A stretch of 64,000 nt of DNA. It comes from Parvularcula mediterranea (GTDB lineage: Bacteria > Pseudomonadota > Alphaproteobacteria > Caulobacterales > Parvularculaceae). Under the pieces are notes generated by a model. That model was not told the origin of the DNA. It did not search any database and worked only from the letters and a program-made list of their open reading frames with translations. Position 1 is the stretch's first letter, and each line of letters begins with the position of its first letter. Both the position numbers and the translations under genes were made by a program. Of this stretch, positions 1-8,569 are shown piece by piece. Location: the NCBI RefSeq assembly GCF_013085255.1, contig NZ_JABFCX010000003.1:434001-498000 (forward strand). Direction: 5' to 3'.

Positions 1-333
1 CTCGAACTGACTGAATGGCGAGAGCTCGACCGGGTGGACGTCAAACCGGACAAGGGCATCATCAAGTTCGTCGCCAGCAATGGCTGGGAAGCGCAGATCG
101 ACGGGTCCACCGGCGAGGTGCTTCAGGTGGCGCAGCGGCGCTCGGACCTGATCGAGAGCCTGCATGATGGCTCGTTCTTCGCCTCTTGGACGAAGAAGTG
201 GGTTTTCCTGCCGAGTGGCCTCGTCCTGCTCGTGCTCTGGGGGAGCGGGATCTACCTCTTCGTCCTGCCGCATTGGAAGAAGGCGCAGAAGCGGCGGCGC
301 GCAGAACGCAAGGCGCAGGTGCCTGCCGAGTAG
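1..333 (+). CDS. PepSY-associated membrane protein, C-terminal part (cut by window edge)
   Basis: The reading frame is open to the left edge, so only the last 110 residues are present. They contain a PepSY-like beta segment (a GWEAQIDGSTGEVL stretch, a typical propeptide-like core), one hydrophobic helix (WVFLPSGLVLLVLWGSGIYLF) and a very basic cytoplasmic tail. This is the usual C-terminal organisation of small PepSY-associated TM proteins, which often accompany iron or redox functions. The GTG at 34 is an internal in-frame codon and probably not the start. A short UUCG-loop hairpin overlaps the stop codon. The family call is moderate because the N-terminal part is missing. Confidence 0.6.
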   Translation, partial: LELTEWRELDRVDVKPDKGIIKFVASNGWEAQIDGSTGEVLQVAQRRSDLIESLHDGSFFASWTKKWVFLPSGLVLLVLWGSGIYLFVLPHWKKAQKRRRAERKAQVPAE

Positions 334-345
334 GTTTCGACCTAC
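330..345 (+). terminator. UUCG-tetraloop hairpin at the end of the PepSY gene
   Basis: A perfect 6-bp stem, gtaggt (330-335) with acctac (340-345), closes a ttcg loop directly on the TAG stop codon. UUCG loops are unusually stable and common in terminators or 3' processing hairpins. No T-tract follows, so termination is only a possibility. Confidence 0.3.
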
Positions 346-469
346 CGTACGCTGACGTTCTCTGTCCGGAGTGATGGACTGCATAACGTTCTGCAGTCAG
401 GGCCTTTTCCCGGTTGGCGTTGCGGTCTAGGTTTTGTCGATATTCGATGAAGCTGACTGGACGTCCCCT

Positions 470-2872
470 ATGCGTGCCCTTCTCTCCTCCACAGCCGCGA
501 TCCTCGCTTTCGCCAGCGCCTCGGCGTTCGCGGACAATGCCTACCGGCTGCCCCCGCAAGAGATCTCCGATATCGTGACCCGCGCGCCTGCGCCTTCGGT
601 GACGATCTCTCCCAATGGCGAAGTGATGCTGCTCCTCCAGCGCGAGGCGCTGCCTCCGGTGTCTGAGCTTGGCAAGGAGATGGAGCGGCTCGCTGGGATG
701 CGGCTCGACCCCGCGACTAACGACGTTTTCAATCCGCGCAATGTCGTTGGCCTGCAGATCAAGGACATAGTCACGGGCGAAGTTCGCGATGTGAGCCTTC
801 CCGGCGAGGTGGACCTGTCGGACTTCAACTGGTCGCCCGATGGCCGCTACGCTGCCTTCTCCCAGACCAATGCCGACAGCATGTCGCTTTATGTTCTGGA
901 TACGGAGAGCGGTAAGGCACGCCGGGTCCTGCGTGATGGGCTGAACCTTGTGTTTCAGGAGCCGCGCTGGCTGCCTGACGGGCGACTTCTGGTCATGACG
1001 ATCCCTGACGACCGTGGCGCGCGACCTGAAGAGCCTCGGACGCCTGTGGGGCCAGCGATTCAGGACGCTGCGGGCGGTCAGGAAGCCCAGACGCGGACCT
1101 ATCAGGATCTCCTGAAAGACCAGCACGATGAAGAGACCTTCCGCTGGCTGACGACCAGCCAGCCGGTGATCATCCGCCCCAACGGTCGCGGCGCCACCGA
1201 AGTCGGTGAGCCTCGCGTATATACAAATGTCGCGCCATCTCCGGATGGTGAGTACCTGCTGATGGAGTGGCTGGAGGAACCTTTCTCTTATCAGGTGCCG
1301 TGGTCCCGCTTTCCGGTGACGAGTGCGGTCTTCACGCTCCGTGGACAGAAGGTCGCGACCATTGCGGAGCAGCCGCTGGCTGACAGCCTCCCCGTGCAGG
1401 GCGTCGTGACAGGTCGTCGCCAGATCACCTGGCACCCGACAGCGGACGCTCTCATCATGTTCGCTGAAGCGCAGGACGGCGGCGATCCTCGGGTGAAGAC
1501 CGACCATCGCGACACGCTCTACGCGCTTCAAGCACCCTTTGACGGCGAGGCCCGTGAGGTCGCGAAGTTCGAAGACCGTTACTACGGCTTCCTTGGTATG
1601 GAGGACACGGATGACGTGATCTCGGTCGAGTATGACCGGGACACGCGCGAGCTGCGCCGTTCGATGATCGACGTTCTTGGTTCTGATGACCCCAAGGTGC
1701 TCGAGTTCAGGAACCTGCAGGACGCCTATGCCGACCCCGGCTCGCCCATCATGACCATGACCGACGAAGGCTTTGGCGTAGCGGCCGTCAATGACGGGGC
1801 GCTTCTCCTGTCGGGTCAGGGCGCGACGCCGGACGGCAACCGTCCGTTCCTCCGCCGCTTTGACCTTGAGACGCTGGAAACTGAAGAGATTTGGCGGAAC
1901 AGCGGGGAGAGCTACGAGTATGTCGTGGACGTCCTTTCGGACGATGGCTCGTCCTTTGTGACGTCCTATGAAGATCCGTCGACGCCGCCGAACTACCGTC
2001 TGCATCAAGGCGGTGAAGTCACGGCGCTCACTGACTTTCCTGATCCTCACCCCGAACTGACAGGCATCACGCGGGAGCTGATCACATACAAGCGCAGCGA
2101 CGGGGTCGATCTCAACGCGACGCTTTATCTGCCCCCGGAGTATGAGGAGGGCGACAAGCTGCCTGTGGTCGTGTGGGCCTACCCGCTGGAGTATAATGAC
2201 GGCGGCACCGCCGGGCAGGTTCGCGACTCCAAGTATCGCTTCACCCGGATCGGCGGCTATTCGCACCTCTTCTTCCTGACCCAGGGCTATGCCGTGATGG
2301 ACCGGACCGCGATGCCTGTCGTCGGGTCTGATCCTGAAACGGTGAACGACACATTCATTGAGCAGATCGTCGCCTCTGCCGAGGCTGCGGTCGAGGAGAC
2401 GGTGAAGCGCGGCTTCGGTGATGGCGAGCGCGTCGGTGTTGGCGGCCACTCCTATGGTGCCTTCATGACGGCGCACCTTCTCGCGCAGTCGGATCTGTTC
2501 CGTGCAGGGATCGCCCGTTCGGGTGCCTACAACAGGACGCTGACGCCCTTTGGCTTTCAGGCAGAGCGGCGGATCTTCTGGGATACGCCCGAGACCTATT
2601 ACAAGCTCTCGCCCTTCATGGCGGCCAACAAGATCAATGAGCCGATGCTGCTGATCCACGGTATGAAGGACAACAACTCCGGAACCTTCCCGCAGCAGTC
2701 CGAGCGCATGTTCGCCGCTGTCAAAGGGACAGGCGGGACGACCCGCCTCGTGATGCTGCCCCATGAAAGCCACGGCTATCGCGGGCGGGAGTCGGTGCTC
2801 CACACCCTCGCCGAGATGATCGAATGGTTTGACGCCTACGTGAAACCTGAGGATACGGACGCAGCGGAGTAG
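470..2872 (+). CDS. S9 family serine peptidase (prolyl-oligopeptidase type), exported
   Basis: An 800-residue secreted peptidase. The start is placed at ATG 470 because a signal peptide (MRALLSSTAAILAFASASAFA) begins there; a TTG at 434 would only add an unrelated extension. The N-terminal half is a beta-propeller-like region with WSPDGRYAAF-type strands. The C-terminal half is an alpha/beta hydrolase with the nucleophile motif GHSYG (Ser about residue 661), an Asp in HGMKDNN (about 734) and a His in HESHG (about 768). This order is that of the S9 family, which cleaves short peptides in the periplasm. It resembles the glutamyl-endopeptidase-like S9 branch more than classic POP or DPP4. It converges on a lipoprotein gene, and a strong hairpin lies between them. 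Confidence 0.88.
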   Translation: MRALLSSTAAILAFASASAFADNAYRLPPQEISDIVTRAPAPSVTISPNGEVMLLLQREALPPVSELGKEMERLAGMRLDPATNDVFNPRNVVGLQIKDIVTGEVRDVSLPGEVDLSDFNWSPDGRYAAFSQTNADSMSLYVLDTESGKARRVLRDGLNLVFQEPRWLPDGRLLVMTIPDDRGARPEEPRTPVGPAIQDAAGGQEAQTRTYQDLLKDQHDEETFRWLTTSQPVIIRPNGRGATEVGEPRVYTNVAPSPDGEYLLMEWLEEPFSYQVPWSRFPVTSAVFTLRGQKVATIAEQPLADSLPVQGVVTGRRQITWHPTADALIMFAEAQDGGDPRVKTDHRDTLYALQAPFDGEAREVAKFEDRYYGFLGMEDTDDVISVEYDRDTRELRRSMIDVLGSDDPKVLEFRNLQDAYADPGSPIMTMTDEGFGVAAVNDGALLLSGQGATPDGNRPFLRRFDLETLETEEIWRNSGESYEYVVDVLSDDGSSFVTSYEDPSTPPNYRLHQGGEVTALTDFPDPHPELTGITRELITYKRSDGVDLNATLYLPPEYEEGDKLPVVVWAYPLEYNDGGTAGQVRDSKYRFTRIGGYSHLFFLTQGYAVMDRTAMPVVGSDPETVNDTFIEQIVASAEAAVEETVKRGFGDGERVGVGGHSYGAFMTAHLLAQSDLFRAGIARSGAYNRTLTPFGFQAERRIFWDTPETYYKLSPFMAANKINEPMLLIHGMKDNNSGTFPQQSERMFAAVKGTGGTTRLVMLPHESHGYRGRESVLHTLAEMIEWFDAYVKPEDTDAAE

Positions 2873-2885
2873 TCCGCACAAAGAA

Positions 2886-2915
2886 AAACCGCCCGGTCGG
2901 GGTACCGGGCGGTTT
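2886..2915. terminator. Bidirectional Rho-independent terminator
   Basis: A perfect 12-bp inverted repeat, aaaccgcccggt (2886-2897) and accgggcggttt (2904-2915), with a 6-nt loop. It has A residues on one side and T residues on the other, so it can serve both converging genes: the S9 peptidase ending at 2872 and the lipoprotein ending at 2944. Confidence 0.85.
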
Positions 2916-2943
2916 CCTCTAGCGCGAGAGAGGGCGCGCTGTC

Positions 2944-3540
2944 TTAGGCAGGGTCGTACGGGAGGGACGATTTGTGCACGACCATGCGCAGGTCACCTTC
3001 AGCGTCCTTGATGTAGCCAATGGTGTATTCGACCTTCGTTTCGCCCGAGCCATCGGCCGGGGTGAAGAAGTAGTTGCCCATCGCGACGGCCATGGTGCAG
3101 CTGTTGTTCGTGATGCCGGCATTCTCCCAGCGGACGTTTGTCCACGGACGGAGGGCGAAGCCTTTATCTTCCGGGTACGACTCGTTGTTGTTGACGAAGT
3201 AGCTGAGTGCGCCGTCGAACGAAGCACGGAACTGGTCGACCGAAGCGAGCGTAGGCTTGAAGAGCACCAGGCTCTGATCGTAGCCGTAGAATTTGTTGAT
3301 GTGGTCAGCCGCGGCCTTCACATAGTCGCCATTGTTGCGGTAGACCTGGCCGATTTTGACGATACCGTCGCCCCAGGCCTGCTGAGCCTCAACGACTTCC
3401 TGCTCGGTGATGCACTGGTCGGAGTACATCGGCAGCGAGGCGCGCTTTCCGCTTGCGGAGGAGTTGGCGTTGGTTTCGGTGGCACAGGCCGAGAGGGCGA
3501 AGGCACCAGCGACGGCAGCGGCGGGAATGAGAGCTTTCAT
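2944..3540 (-). CDS. Small lipoprotein of uncharacterised SnoaL-like/'HisI-like' annotated family
   Basis: 198 residues. ATG 3540 is preferred over GTG 3555 because AGGAAAG lies just before it and the lipoprotein signal (MKALIPAAAVAGAFALSAC) starts there. Lipidation would be on the Cys of LSAC, about residue 20. The mature part has the motifs ITEQEVVEAQQAWGDGIVKI, a DQFR stretch and a C-terminal VEYTIGYIKD strand, which fit a cone-shaped nuclear-transport-factor-2-like fold. From memory, relatives are often labelled phosphoribosyl-AMP cyclohydrolase in databases, but no HisI metal or catalytic motifs are visible, so that label looks wrong. Role unknown; probably anchored in the periplasm. The next gene on the same strand is a DUF2490 protein. 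Confidence 0.65.
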   Translation of the reverse strand: MKALIPAAAVAGAFALSACATETNANSSASGKRASLPMYSDQCITEQEVVEAQQAWGDGIVKIGQVYRNNGDYVKAAADHINKFYGYDQSLVLFKPTLASVDQFRASFDGALSYFVNNNESYPEDKGFALRPWTNVRWENAGITNNSCTMAVAMGNYFFTPADGSGETKVEYTIGYIKDAEGDLRMVVHKSSLPYDPA

Positions 3541-3583
3541 GGTCTTTCCTTTCACGGATGGATAGTGGCGGCCTCAGGCCGGG

Positions 3584-4279
3584 TTAGAGGCTCCAGAAGA
3601 GCGTCAGGGAGAGGTTGTGGTTGGTCTGCTCATCCTCGAACGGGGTATCGAGGATGTGGTTGAGGTAGCCAGCTTCGATCCGTGCACGTTCATTTACGTG
3701 CCAAGCTCCGCCGACGAAGAGACGGTTCTGATCGAACCCCTCCCGCTGACCCCAGTCGGCGTCATTCAGGTTGATGAAGAGCTCGTCCCAGACGACGGCT
3801 GAGAACTCGGTCCCTTCGATCCGCTTGGCCCAGCGGACGAACTGACGGAAGCGCCAGCCAGTGTCGTCGCCGGTCTCACGCCAGCGCTGCTCGAGGCGCG
3901 AGCGGCCGCTCATGCCGCCGCCAAGCAGCGACGGCATGGAGAAGGTGGCCTGCTGCCAGAAACGGTCTTCTTCGATGTCGGGACGGCCCTCACCCCGGGA
4001 GACGACCCGGGCGTAGCCTGCCCAGACATCGAGATCCTGATTGACGCGGTAGCCAAGGGCGGGGCGAAGGATCGACACGCCCAGGTCCGAAGCGTCGTCG
4101 CGGTAACGGGCATGGCCATCGAACCAGAAGAGAAGGCGGCTGTCTTCCTTCACGGGTCCGGCGATGGCGATGGCGGTCCACGACTGGAAGTCGCTTTCGA
4201 GGTCCTGGGCGGTCGCTTGTCCTGCGGGAACAAGGCTGAGGGCCGATGCGGTGAGCGCGGTTGCCAGCAAGTGCTTCAT
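3584..4279 (-). CDS. DUF2490 family protein, predicted outer-membrane beta-barrel-like
   Basis: 231 residues starting at ATG 4279, where GGAGA lies upstream and a clear signal peptide (MKHLLATALTASALSLVPAGQATAQ) begins. The rest consists of amphipathic strands rich in W, R and Y (FQSWTAIAIAG, SRLEQRWRE, VWDELFINLND) and ends in LSLTLFWSL, a C-terminal aromatic residue region typical of outer-membrane proteins. These features match DUF2490, whose molecular role is unknown. It is transcribed divergently from the two-component operon, with an 18-bp palindrome between them, so it is a candidate target of that system. It lies 43 bp upstream of the lipoprotein gene and is probably co-transcribed with it. 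Confidence 0.75.
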   Translation of the reverse strand: MKHLLATALTASALSLVPAGQATAQDLESDFQSWTAIAIAGPVKEDSRLLFWFDGHARYRDDASDLGVSILRPALGYRVNQDLDVWAGYARVVSRGEGRPDIEEDRFWQQATFSMPSLLGGGMSGRSRLEQRWRETGDDTGWRFRQFVRWAKRIEGTEFSAVVWDELFINLNDADWGQREGFDQNRLFVGGAWHVNERARIEAGYLNHILDTPFEDEQTNHNLSLTLFWSL

Positions 4280-4389
4280 CGGTCGTCTCCATCTTCGGTG
4301 GGCGTTTCGTCGGAAGCGCCGTTGTTCGTTGAGGAGAAGATGGCGGAGGGAGCGCCCCCGCGCGTCGGCCCAGTGGCTAGCCTCGCGGC

Positions 4390-4407
4390 CTAGGCCATAT
4401 GGCCTAG
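4390..4407. promoter_or_regulatory. 18-bp perfect palindrome in divergent intergenic region, candidate operator
   Basis: The sequence ctaggccatatggcctag equals its own reverse complement. It lies between the divergent DUF2490 gene (start 4279) and the histidine kinase gene (start 4421 or 4439). NarL/FixJ-type response regulators bind symmetric sites of about this length, and one is encoded in the downstream operon, so an autoregulatory operator is a reasonable inference. Confidence 0.45.
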
Positions 4408-4438
4408 CGCCCGGCCGCGCGTGAGCTATCTTGTGCGT

Positions 4439-5524
4439 ATGTCGTCCAGCCGATCCATAAGCCCCGGCGCGCCTGATACGATTGCCGAGCTGCGCGACCT
4501 CTATCGCGCGGCAGAGGCACGTGCGGCCCGTCTGAGGCTCCTTATCGACGCGGGTCGGGATTTGGCGACCAGTGATGCAGAGACGCTCCCTGCTGTCCTG
4601 GAGGCCAGCGCCCGCCGGGCGGCTCATTTCGCAGGATACCGGGACGGCAAGATCTCCCTCGATCCAAACGCAGAGGGGATGCCCCTTCTCGAGCCGGGGC
4701 CCGAGCAGCGCCGTGTCGGCACCCTCACCTTCTCCGGTGAGCAGCATGCCTCCGCAACGACCGATGCCGAGGACCGGGAAGCGCTACGGATGCTGACCCA
4801 GCTCATTGGCGCTGCGGTCGACCGGAGCGAGCGGCGTAAGGAGCGCGAGGATCTGCTCGCTGCTCTCCAGAACCGTGAGCGCCAGCTGGAGCATCTCGTG
4901 GGCCGGCTTTTCAGCGCACAGGAAGACGAGCGGCGCTACGTTTCACGCGAACTCCATGACGGCGTCGCCCAGACGGCGACAGCGCTCTACCGAAGGCTCG
5001 ATGCGTGCGCGGGACCTGGCTCGGAACCGGAGGATGCGGAGCTGGCGGGGATTGCCAAGTCTCTCGTCACAGAGCTGCGCTCAGTTATCGCCGGGCTACG
5101 CCCGACCGCGCTTGATGATCTGGGTGCGGTTTCGGCAATCAGGACGCTCGCCGAGCAGCTTGAGCGGGACGGGTTCGACGTCTCCTATGAGGCAAAAGGC
5201 GATGCAGACTGGCCCGCAAAGCTCGATACGCCGCTTTTCAGGGTGGCGCAGGAAGCGATTGCGAACATCCGTAAGCATGCGGGTGGACATTGCCGTGTAG
5301 ACATCAAGCTTGTGTCTCCTCCGCACGCTGACAAATGGCGCCTTGTTGTGAGGGACCACGGCAAGGGCCTGCCCTCGGGCCTTGCCGGTGAGAATGCCGA
5401 AGGTGAGCATGTTGGCTTGGAGATGATGCGGGAACGGATGGTCGCCCTTGGCGGTGGGCTGGATGTCGAGAACGCGGAGCCCGGTGTTCGGATCACTGCA
5501 GAGGTGGGGCCGCGGAATGGGTGA
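4439..5524 (+). CDS. NarX/DesK-type sensor histidine kinase (HisKA_3), no membrane segments
   Basis: 361 residues from ATG 4439; a GTG at 4421 is equally possible because neither has a strong ribosome site. The N-terminal 140 residues form a GAF-like soluble sensor. A coiled coil (SERRKEREDLLAALQNRERQLEHL) leads to the dimerisation/phosphoacceptor motif SRELHDGVAQT (His about 173), typical of HisKA_3 kinases that pair with NarL-family regulators. The ATPase part has the N-box EAIANIRKHAG and the G1 box DHGKGLPSG. No transmembrane helix is seen, so the signal is likely cytoplasmic. Its stop overlaps the next gene (a NarL-like regulator) by 8 bp, which marks the cognate pair. Confidence 0.85.
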   Translation: MSSSRSISPGAPDTIAELRDLYRAAEARAARLRLLIDAGRDLATSDAETLPAVLEASARRAAHFAGYRDGKISLDPNAEGMPLLEPGPEQRRVGTLTFSGEQHASATTDAEDREALRMLTQLIGAAVDRSERRKEREDLLAALQNRERQLEHLVGRLFSAQEDERRYVSRELHDGVAQTATALYRRLDACAGPGSEPEDAELAGIAKSLVTELRSVIAGLRPTALDDLGAVSAIRTLAEQLERDGFDVSYEAKGDADWPAKLDTPLFRVAQEAIANIRKHAGGHCRVDIKLVSPPHADKWRLVVRDHGKGLPSGLAGENAEGEHVGLEMMRERMVALGGGLDVENAEPGVRITAEVGPRNG

Positions 5525-6167
5525 TCCCAGACCCACAGTTGTCATCGTCGATGACCATGAGCTTGCCCGCGAAGGCCTGCGACTCGCGCTCGACAAGCGG
5601 GGGTTTGACGTCGTCGGTGCCGAGGCCAATGGCGAGGCAGGGATGGCCGCCATTCGCGAGAAAGCGCCCGATTTTGCGCTGTTCGACATCAGACTTGGCG
5701 AAGGCATGGACGGGCTGACCGCCGCCGGAGAGCTTGGCGGGGATGGGCTTGAGACCAAGATCATCATGCTCTCGCTTCACGATGACCCCAACTATGTCCG
5801 CGCTGCGCTCAAGGCTGGCGCGAAGGGCTATGTGCTCAAGGATGCCTCGCTCGATGAGCTGTGCCGCGACATCGATACCGTGCTTGCAGGAGGGACAGCC
5901 GTGCCCGCGGCGCTCCTCTCCTCCGCCCTCCTTCAGGTTGAAAAGCAGGATAGCGATCATGGGATCATTGAGCGCCTGACGGACCGGGAAAAGGACGTGC
6001 TCGAACTGATCGGCGAGGGCATGACCAATAAGAGCATCGCAAGAGAACTCGACATCAGTCCGGCCACGGTGAAGGCGCATGTCGAGCGGCTTCTTGCTAA
6101 GCTTGGCGCTGCGGACCGGACCCAGGCGGCCGTGATGATGGCGCACTGGAAACAGGCCGGGAGCTGA
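5517..6167 (+). CDS. NarL/FixJ-family response regulator
   Basis: 216 residues. The start is ATG 5517, overlapping the kinase stop; the longer upstream frame is kinase sequence in another frame. The receiver domain is residues 1-120, with acidic pocket VDDHE, phospho-acceptor Asp57 in FALFDIRLG and a Lys in GYVLKDAS. A LuxR-type helix-turn-helix is at about 150-210 (LTDREKDVLELIGEGMTNKS, then SPATVKAHVERLLAKL). It probably dimerises on phosphorylation and binds symmetric DNA; the palindrome at 4390-4407 is a candidate. A second sensor kinase gene follows after one base, so it may receive signals from both kinases. Confidence 0.9.
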   Translation: MGDPRPTVVIVDDHELAREGLRLALDKRGFDVVGAEANGEAGMAAIREKAPDFALFDIRLGEGMDGLTAAGELGGDGLETKIIMLSLHDDPNYVRAALKAGAKGYVLKDASLDELCRDIDTVLAGGTAVPAALLSSALLQVEKQDSDHGIIERLTDREKDVLELIGEGMTNKSIARELDISPATVKAHVERLLAKLGAADRTQAAVMMAHWKQAGS

Positions 6168-6168
6168 G

Positions 6169-8145
6169 ATGGGCGAGCGGAGCATCATCCCTACACGGAT
6201 CGCCAAGGCATGGGCTGACCTGCCCCTGACGCGCAAAGGACTCGTGGTGGTCATCGTACCGCTGGTGATCCTGATCGGCTCGCTCCTGACCCTCTACCGC
6301 GCCAGCTATATCGAAGCCCGGGCTGAGGACGATGTCCGCAGGGCCTTCGCCATCCAGCGGGACATCTATCAGGTTCATGCGCTGCTGGCCGAGGCGGCTA
6401 GCGGTGTTCGCGGCTATCTCCTCACGGGGGAGGAGCGCTTCCTCGACCCCTATGAGAAGGCCGACAGGGACCTGCCCGCGACGCTCGGCAGGCTCGATGT
6501 GGCGATTGAGGACCGCGGCGTGCGGGAGGCCTATGAGGTCTTCCTGACCCAGGCCGACCGCAAGCGAGCTGGGCTCGATGATCTTCTTGAGCGCGCGAGG
6601 ACCCAGCGATCCGAGGCTGGTCTCTCAGATGCCACCCGGGCGCTCCTCGCTGCGAACAAGGATGTTCTCGACGACCTCCGCAGGCAGATCGATGTCATCC
6701 AGGAGCTCGAAGGTGCTCTCCTCGATGCACGTCGGGAACGGGTGGAGCGGGTTCGTGACCAGTACCTGCTGCAGACGGCTGTCAGCGCTGTTATCGGTGC
6801 TCTCGGTAGCCTTGCCGCTGTCGTCCTCTTCTCGACGGGCATCGTCAGGCGCGTCCACCAGCTCGAGGAGAATGCAGAGCGGCTCCAGCGGGGTGCGCCG
6901 CTTGCGGCATTCCCTCCCGCTACGGACGAAATCGGAACACTGGCGACCAAGCTTGACCGGGCGAGCGCTCTCCTCCGTGCACGGGAGCAGGACCTGCGTG
7001 AGAGCGAGGAGCGGTTCAGGCTGGTGGTCGAAGAGGTGCGTGATTACGGCATCTTTGTCCTCACCCCGGAGGGCAAGGTCGCCACGTGGAACACCGGCGC
7101 GCAGAGGATCAAGGGATGGCAGGCCGACGAAATCATCGGAGAGCATTTCAGCATCTTCTATCCTGAGGAAACCCGCGCGTTCCTCCCCGCCCATATGCTG
7201 GCGCGCGCGACGGAACAGGGTTCTGCCGAGGATGAAGGCTGGCGGGTGCGCAAGGACGGCACGCGTTTCTGGGCCAATGTGATCATCACAGCGCTGCGCG
7301 ACGAAGACGGCGTGCTCCGCGGCTTCGCCAAGGTCACGCGGGACATCACGGAGCGCAAGCAGTCCGAAGAGGCGCTGGAGGAAGCGCGCGAGCAGGCCAT
7401 TGCGGCAAACCTTGCGAAGAGTGAGTTTCTCTCGAGGACCAGCCATGAACTCCGTACGCCGATGAGTGCAATTTTGGGCTTCACACAGGTGCTCGAACTG
7501 GATAGCGAGGAACTGCCTGAAAGCCATAAGCGGGCTGTGACGCAGATTTCCAAGGCGGCCCGGCACCTTCTCTCTCTGATCAACGACCTTCTCGATATTT
7601 CGAGCATCGAAGCGGGCGGCAGCGACGTTGCGCTCGAAGCGACGCCGCTCGATGAAGTCCTGAGCGAAGCCCACGGCCTTTCTGCGCCTATCGTGAAGAC
7701 CGCTGGCCTCAACTTCACGCTGACGCCTCTGGGTAGAGGGCAGACGGTGCTGTGCGACCGCAGGCGGACTGTTCAGGTGATCCTCAATCTCGTCACGAAC
7801 GCGGCGAAATACAATGTGGACGGATCGTTCATCAGCCTTTCTGCAACCGAAGAGGATGGCCGGGCCGTCATCAGCGTTTCTGACGACGGCCCCGGCATTG
7901 CGCAGGCGGACCTCCCGAGGCTTTTCACGCCGTTTGATCGGCTGGGCCGTGACCGGCGTAAGGGCGCGGAGGGCTCTGGCCTCGGCCTCGCTCTCTCTAA
8001 ACGGCTGGTTGAATCCATGGACGGCACCATCTCTGTTGAAACGGAGGAAGGCGAAGGGGCGACCTTCTCCTTCACACTGCCGCTTGCAGAGGAGCCGCAG
8101 CCCACAACAGTAAGGGAAGGCGTCGCCGATGAGCTCTCCAGCTGA
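6169..8145 (+). CDS. CHASE3-HAMP-PAS sensor histidine kinase
   Basis: 658 residues. A transmembrane helix at about 24-43 is followed by a CHASE3 periplasmic helical domain (ASGVRGYLLTGEERFLDPYE) to about 195. A second helix (AVSAVIGALGSLAAVVLFSTG) follows, then a HAMP linker, a PAS domain (RFRLVVEEVRDYGIFVLTPE through DITERKQSEEA), a HisKA box SRTSHELRTPMS (His about 426) and an HATPase domain with N-box LVTNAAKYN and G-boxes DDGPGI and GSGLGLALS. It begins one base after the response regulator stop and overlaps the following receiver gene by 17 bp, so all four signalling genes are translationally coupled. The PAS/CHASE3 ligand cannot be told from sequence. Confidence 0.9.
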   Translation: MGERSIIPTRIAKAWADLPLTRKGLVVVIVPLVILIGSLLTLYRASYIEARAEDDVRRAFAIQRDIYQVHALLAEAASGVRGYLLTGEERFLDPYEKADRDLPATLGRLDVAIEDRGVREAYEVFLTQADRKRAGLDDLLERARTQRSEAGLSDATRALLAANKDVLDDLRRQIDVIQELEGALLDARRERVERVRDQYLLQTAVSAVIGALGSLAAVVLFSTGIVRRVHQLEENAERLQRGAPLAAFPPATDEIGTLATKLDRASALLRAREQDLRESEERFRLVVEEVRDYGIFVLTPEGKVATWNTGAQRIKGWQADEIIGEHFSIFYPEETRAFLPAHMLARATEQGSAEDEGWRVRKDGTRFWANVIITALRDEDGVLRGFAKVTRDITERKQSEEALEEAREQAIAANLAKSEFLSRTSHELRTPMSAILGFTQVLELDSEELPESHKRAVTQISKAARHLLSLINDLLDISSIEAGGSDVALEATPLDEVLSEAHGLSAPIVKTAGLNFTLTPLGRGQTVLCDRRRTVQVILNLVTNAAKYNVDGSFISLSATEEDGRAVISVSDDGPGIAQADLPRLFTPFDRLGRDRRKGAEGSGLGLALSKRLVESMDGTISVETEEGEGATFSFTLPLAEEPQPTTVREGVADELSS

Positions 8146-8569
8146 CTTCGTCACCACCGAAGAGATTACCAAGCGCCGCATCCTCGCGATTGATGACGAG
8201 GAAGCGAACCTGCTCTTACTGGAAACGCTTCTCCAGCGCGAGGGGTATACGGACATTCACTTCCTCGATGATCCGATGAAGGCGATGGACCAATTCATCG
8301 ACCTCGAGCCTGATCTGGTCCTGCTCGACCTGATGATGCCGGATATGGACGGCTATCAGCTGCTGGAGTCGTTCCGTCGGCATACGAGCCCGGAGGTCTT
8401 TCTGCCGGTGCTGGTCCTGACGGCTGATACGACCGTGCAGGCGCGGAGACGCGCGCTGTCCCTCGGCGCGAAGGATCTCGTGGTGAAGCCGTTTGACGTG
8501 ATTGAGGTTGGCCTCAGAATCGCCAACCTCCTCGAGACGCAAATCCTCTATGAGCGGCTGAGAAGCTAG
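8129..8569 (+). CDS. Single-domain response regulator (receiver only)
   Basis: 146 residues forming only a receiver domain. The acidic pair is in AIDDEEAN, the phospho-acceptor Asp67 in LVLLDLMMPDMDG, a Thr in LVLTADT and a Lys in DLVVKPFD. There is no output domain, so it acts through protein contacts or as a phosphate sink, as CheY/DivK-type regulators do. It overlaps the upstream kinase gene by 17 bp, which strongly suggests that kinase as partner. Its stop lies at the tail of the convergent DCC-protein gene (8566), with a 4-bp overlap. Confidence 0.88.
   Translation: MSSPADFVTTEEITKRRILAIDDEEANLLLLETLLQREGYTDIHFLDDPMKAMDQFIDLEPDLVLLDLMMPDMDGYQLLESFRRHTSPEVFLPVLVLTADTTVQARRRALSLGAKDLVVKPFDVIEVGLRIANLLETQILYERLRS

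Noticed and set aside
62-2881. A 939-codon open frame on the minus strand
   Set aside because: It lies antisense to the S9 peptidase, whose triad and signal peptide are clear. The minus-frame product is His/Arg-rich with no domain, a usual shadow frame in GC-rich DNA.
6625-8256. A 543-codon minus-strand frame
   Set aside because: Antisense to the CHASE3-PAS kinase, which has all expected motifs.
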